DNA of 64,000 nt from DASVUC01 sp038237225 (lineage in GTDB: Bacteria > Planctomycetota > Phycisphaerae > Tepidisphaerales > Tepidisphaeraceae), in contig JBBRYX010000021.1 in assembly GCA_038237225.1 (NCBI GenBank), positions 1 to 64,000 of the forward strand, read 5' to 3'. Below are positions 62,989 through 64,000 of this stretch, piece by piece (positions within the stretch are counted from its first letter, which is position 1; every line of letters begins with the position of its first letter). A program made the translations under genes and the position numbers. Below the pieces are notes generated by a model. The model had not been told where the DNA came from. It ran no database searches and saw only the letters and a list, made by a program, of their open reading frames with translations.

Positions 62989-64000
62989 ATGTCCATCACG
63001 CAAGCTAATCGATTCGCGGCCATTAAATCTTCGCTGCCCGGAGATGCGCTGCTGCTGCGCTCGTGCGAGATTTCGGAGCAGCTCGGGCGGCCGTTTCGGC
63101 TGGAGATGGAGCTGGTCAGCGAAGATCGCGAGCTGGAGTTTGCGCAGCTTCTGGGGCAGGACATTACGCTTGAGCTTCGCGATGCCGCGGGCGCTGCGGT
63201 CCGGTATTTCAACGGCATTGTCAGCCGGTTTACGCAGTCCGGGGAAGCAACGACTGATTATGTGATTTATCGCGCCACGGTGGTGCCGAAGCTGTGGCTT
63301 CTGACGCGGCAGGCGGATTGCCGGATCTTCATCGCGAAATCCATACCGGATATTCTGAAACTGGTCCTGGGCGCTGAGATGCGCGGCGGGACGGTTCAGT
63401 ATCAGCTCAAGCGCACCTATCCGACGCTTGATTTCTGCGTGCAATATCGCGAGACGCACTTCAACTTCATCAGCCGGCTGATGGAAGCGGAAGGGATTTA
63501 TTACTTCTTCAAGCACAGCGACGGGGAGCATGTGATGGTCGTGACGGACGACATCAATGCGCATCAGGCTTACCCGAATTACAGCGACATCCGATATCAC
63601 CCCGCTCATGGCAAGGAAGCATTCGCCGAAGCGGTGCGGGAATTTTCGTGGGCACTGGAGGTGCAGACGGGGAAATACGCGGTGACGGATTTCGATTTTG
63701 AAGAGCCGCAGAAAAATCTTCTCGCCAAAACGCAGGTGGAATTTGATGCGGACCTGGCGATGTTCGACTATCCCGGCACGCACATGAAGCCGGCGCTGGG
63801 CGCGGATTATGCGAGGATTCGTTTGGAAGAACTGCAAACCCAGCGCGTGGTTGCACATGGTCATGGCGACGCGCTTGGGATCTGCACGGGGTGCAAGTTC
63901 AATCTCACCGAACACAAATACTGGGGCGACGCGAGCGAATGGCTTGTCGTCGGCGCGGAGTACCACATTCAGAATCATGGGATTCTCAACGAGGATTCTG
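62989..64000 (+). CDS. vgrG: Type VI secretion spike protein VgrG (partial, 3' end outside window)
   Basis: At least 337 aa, open to the window edge. SITQANRFAAIKSSLPGDAL at the start, then FRLEMELVSEDRELEFAQLL, the domain-I core FNGIVSRFTQSGEATTDYVI, LKRTYPTLDFCVQYRETHFN and FISRLMEAEGIYYFFKHSDG (about residues 160-180) are characteristic of VgrG/TssI trimers that tip the Hcp tube. AGGAG is 12 nt upstream of the ATG. The C-terminal gp5-like needle and any fused effector lie beyond 64000 and cannot be judged. Confidence 0.95.
   Translation, partial: MSITQANRFAAIKSSLPGDALLLRSCEISEQLGRPFRLEMELVSEDRELEFAQLLGQDITLELRDAAGAAVRYFNGIVSRFTQSGEATTDYVIYRATVVPKLWLLTRQADCRIFIAKSIPDILKLVLGAEMRGGTVQYQLKRTYPTLDFCVQYRETHFNFISRLMEAEGIYYFFKHSDGEHVMVVTDDINAHQAYPNYSDIRYHPAHGKEAFAEAVREFSWALEVQTGKYAVTDFDFEEPQKNLLAKTQVEFDADLAMFDYPGTHMKPALGADYARIRLEELQTQRVVAHGHGDALGICTGCKFNLTEHKYWGDASEWLVVGAEYHIQNHGILNEDS

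Overview
The window most likely comes from a high-GC member of the Planctomycetota, probably class Phycisphaerae. The evidence is a PEP-CTERM protein, a planctomycete-style tyrosine recombinase, an McsA/McsB pair in an otherwise Gram-negative gene set, outer-membrane systems (RND efflux, two-partner secretion, type VI secretion) and several small proteins of planctomycete type. The class-level placement is inference, because no rRNA gene is present.

Layout. 0.2-4.4 kb: a PEP-CTERM metalloprotease-like surface protein convergent with a tyrosine recombinase, next to tRNA-Gly(CCC); this looks like an island edge. 4.6-10.6 kb (minus strand): RND permease and membrane fusion protein, the wreck of a TetR repressor, and an RsgA GTPase without its zinc finger. 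10.8-25.8 kb: housekeeping and signalling genes: purF, a hybrid histidine kinase overlapping a REC-GGDEF diguanylate cyclase, RidA, a PTPS-III-type pterin enzyme, mcsA-mcsB, a rhodanese, fabI, a damaged MazF-like toxin module, tRNA-Gly(GCC), a cysteine-cluster protein and a TPR/trypsin-like protease. 25.8-28.3 kb: a low-order region with a membrane protein, gene and transposase fragments, a winged-helix-like protein and tRNA-Leu with a very long variable arm. 28.3-29.7 kb: rpsL-rpsG with a clear promoter and terminator, facing a 54-aa basic gene with its own terminator. 30.0-35.1 kb: serS, a SNF2 fragment, a ClC transporter with CBS domains and tRNA-Arg.

35.5-51.6 kb is a two-partner secretion pair: a TpsB-type outer-membrane transporter and a 4,626-residue TpsA exoprotein made of about thirty degenerate ~100-residue repeats. 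51.8-64.0 kb is a type VI secretion cluster in one orientation: tssA, tssB, tssC, hcp, tagJ, tssE, tssF, tssG, clpV and a vgrG that runs off the window. The membrane complex genes (tssJKLM) are not in view and are presumably further on.

Base composition changes abruptly. From about 4.6 to 29.6 kb the plus strand is C-rich whatever the gene direction, and from about 30 kb it is G-rich whatever the gene direction. A C-to-G switch is what a replication origin produces, but I see no DnaA-box cluster or dnaA, so this is only a lead. The main items for follow-up are the giant repeat exoprotein beside the T6SS, the skew switch, the small basic gene between facing terminators, and the SNF2 chimera.
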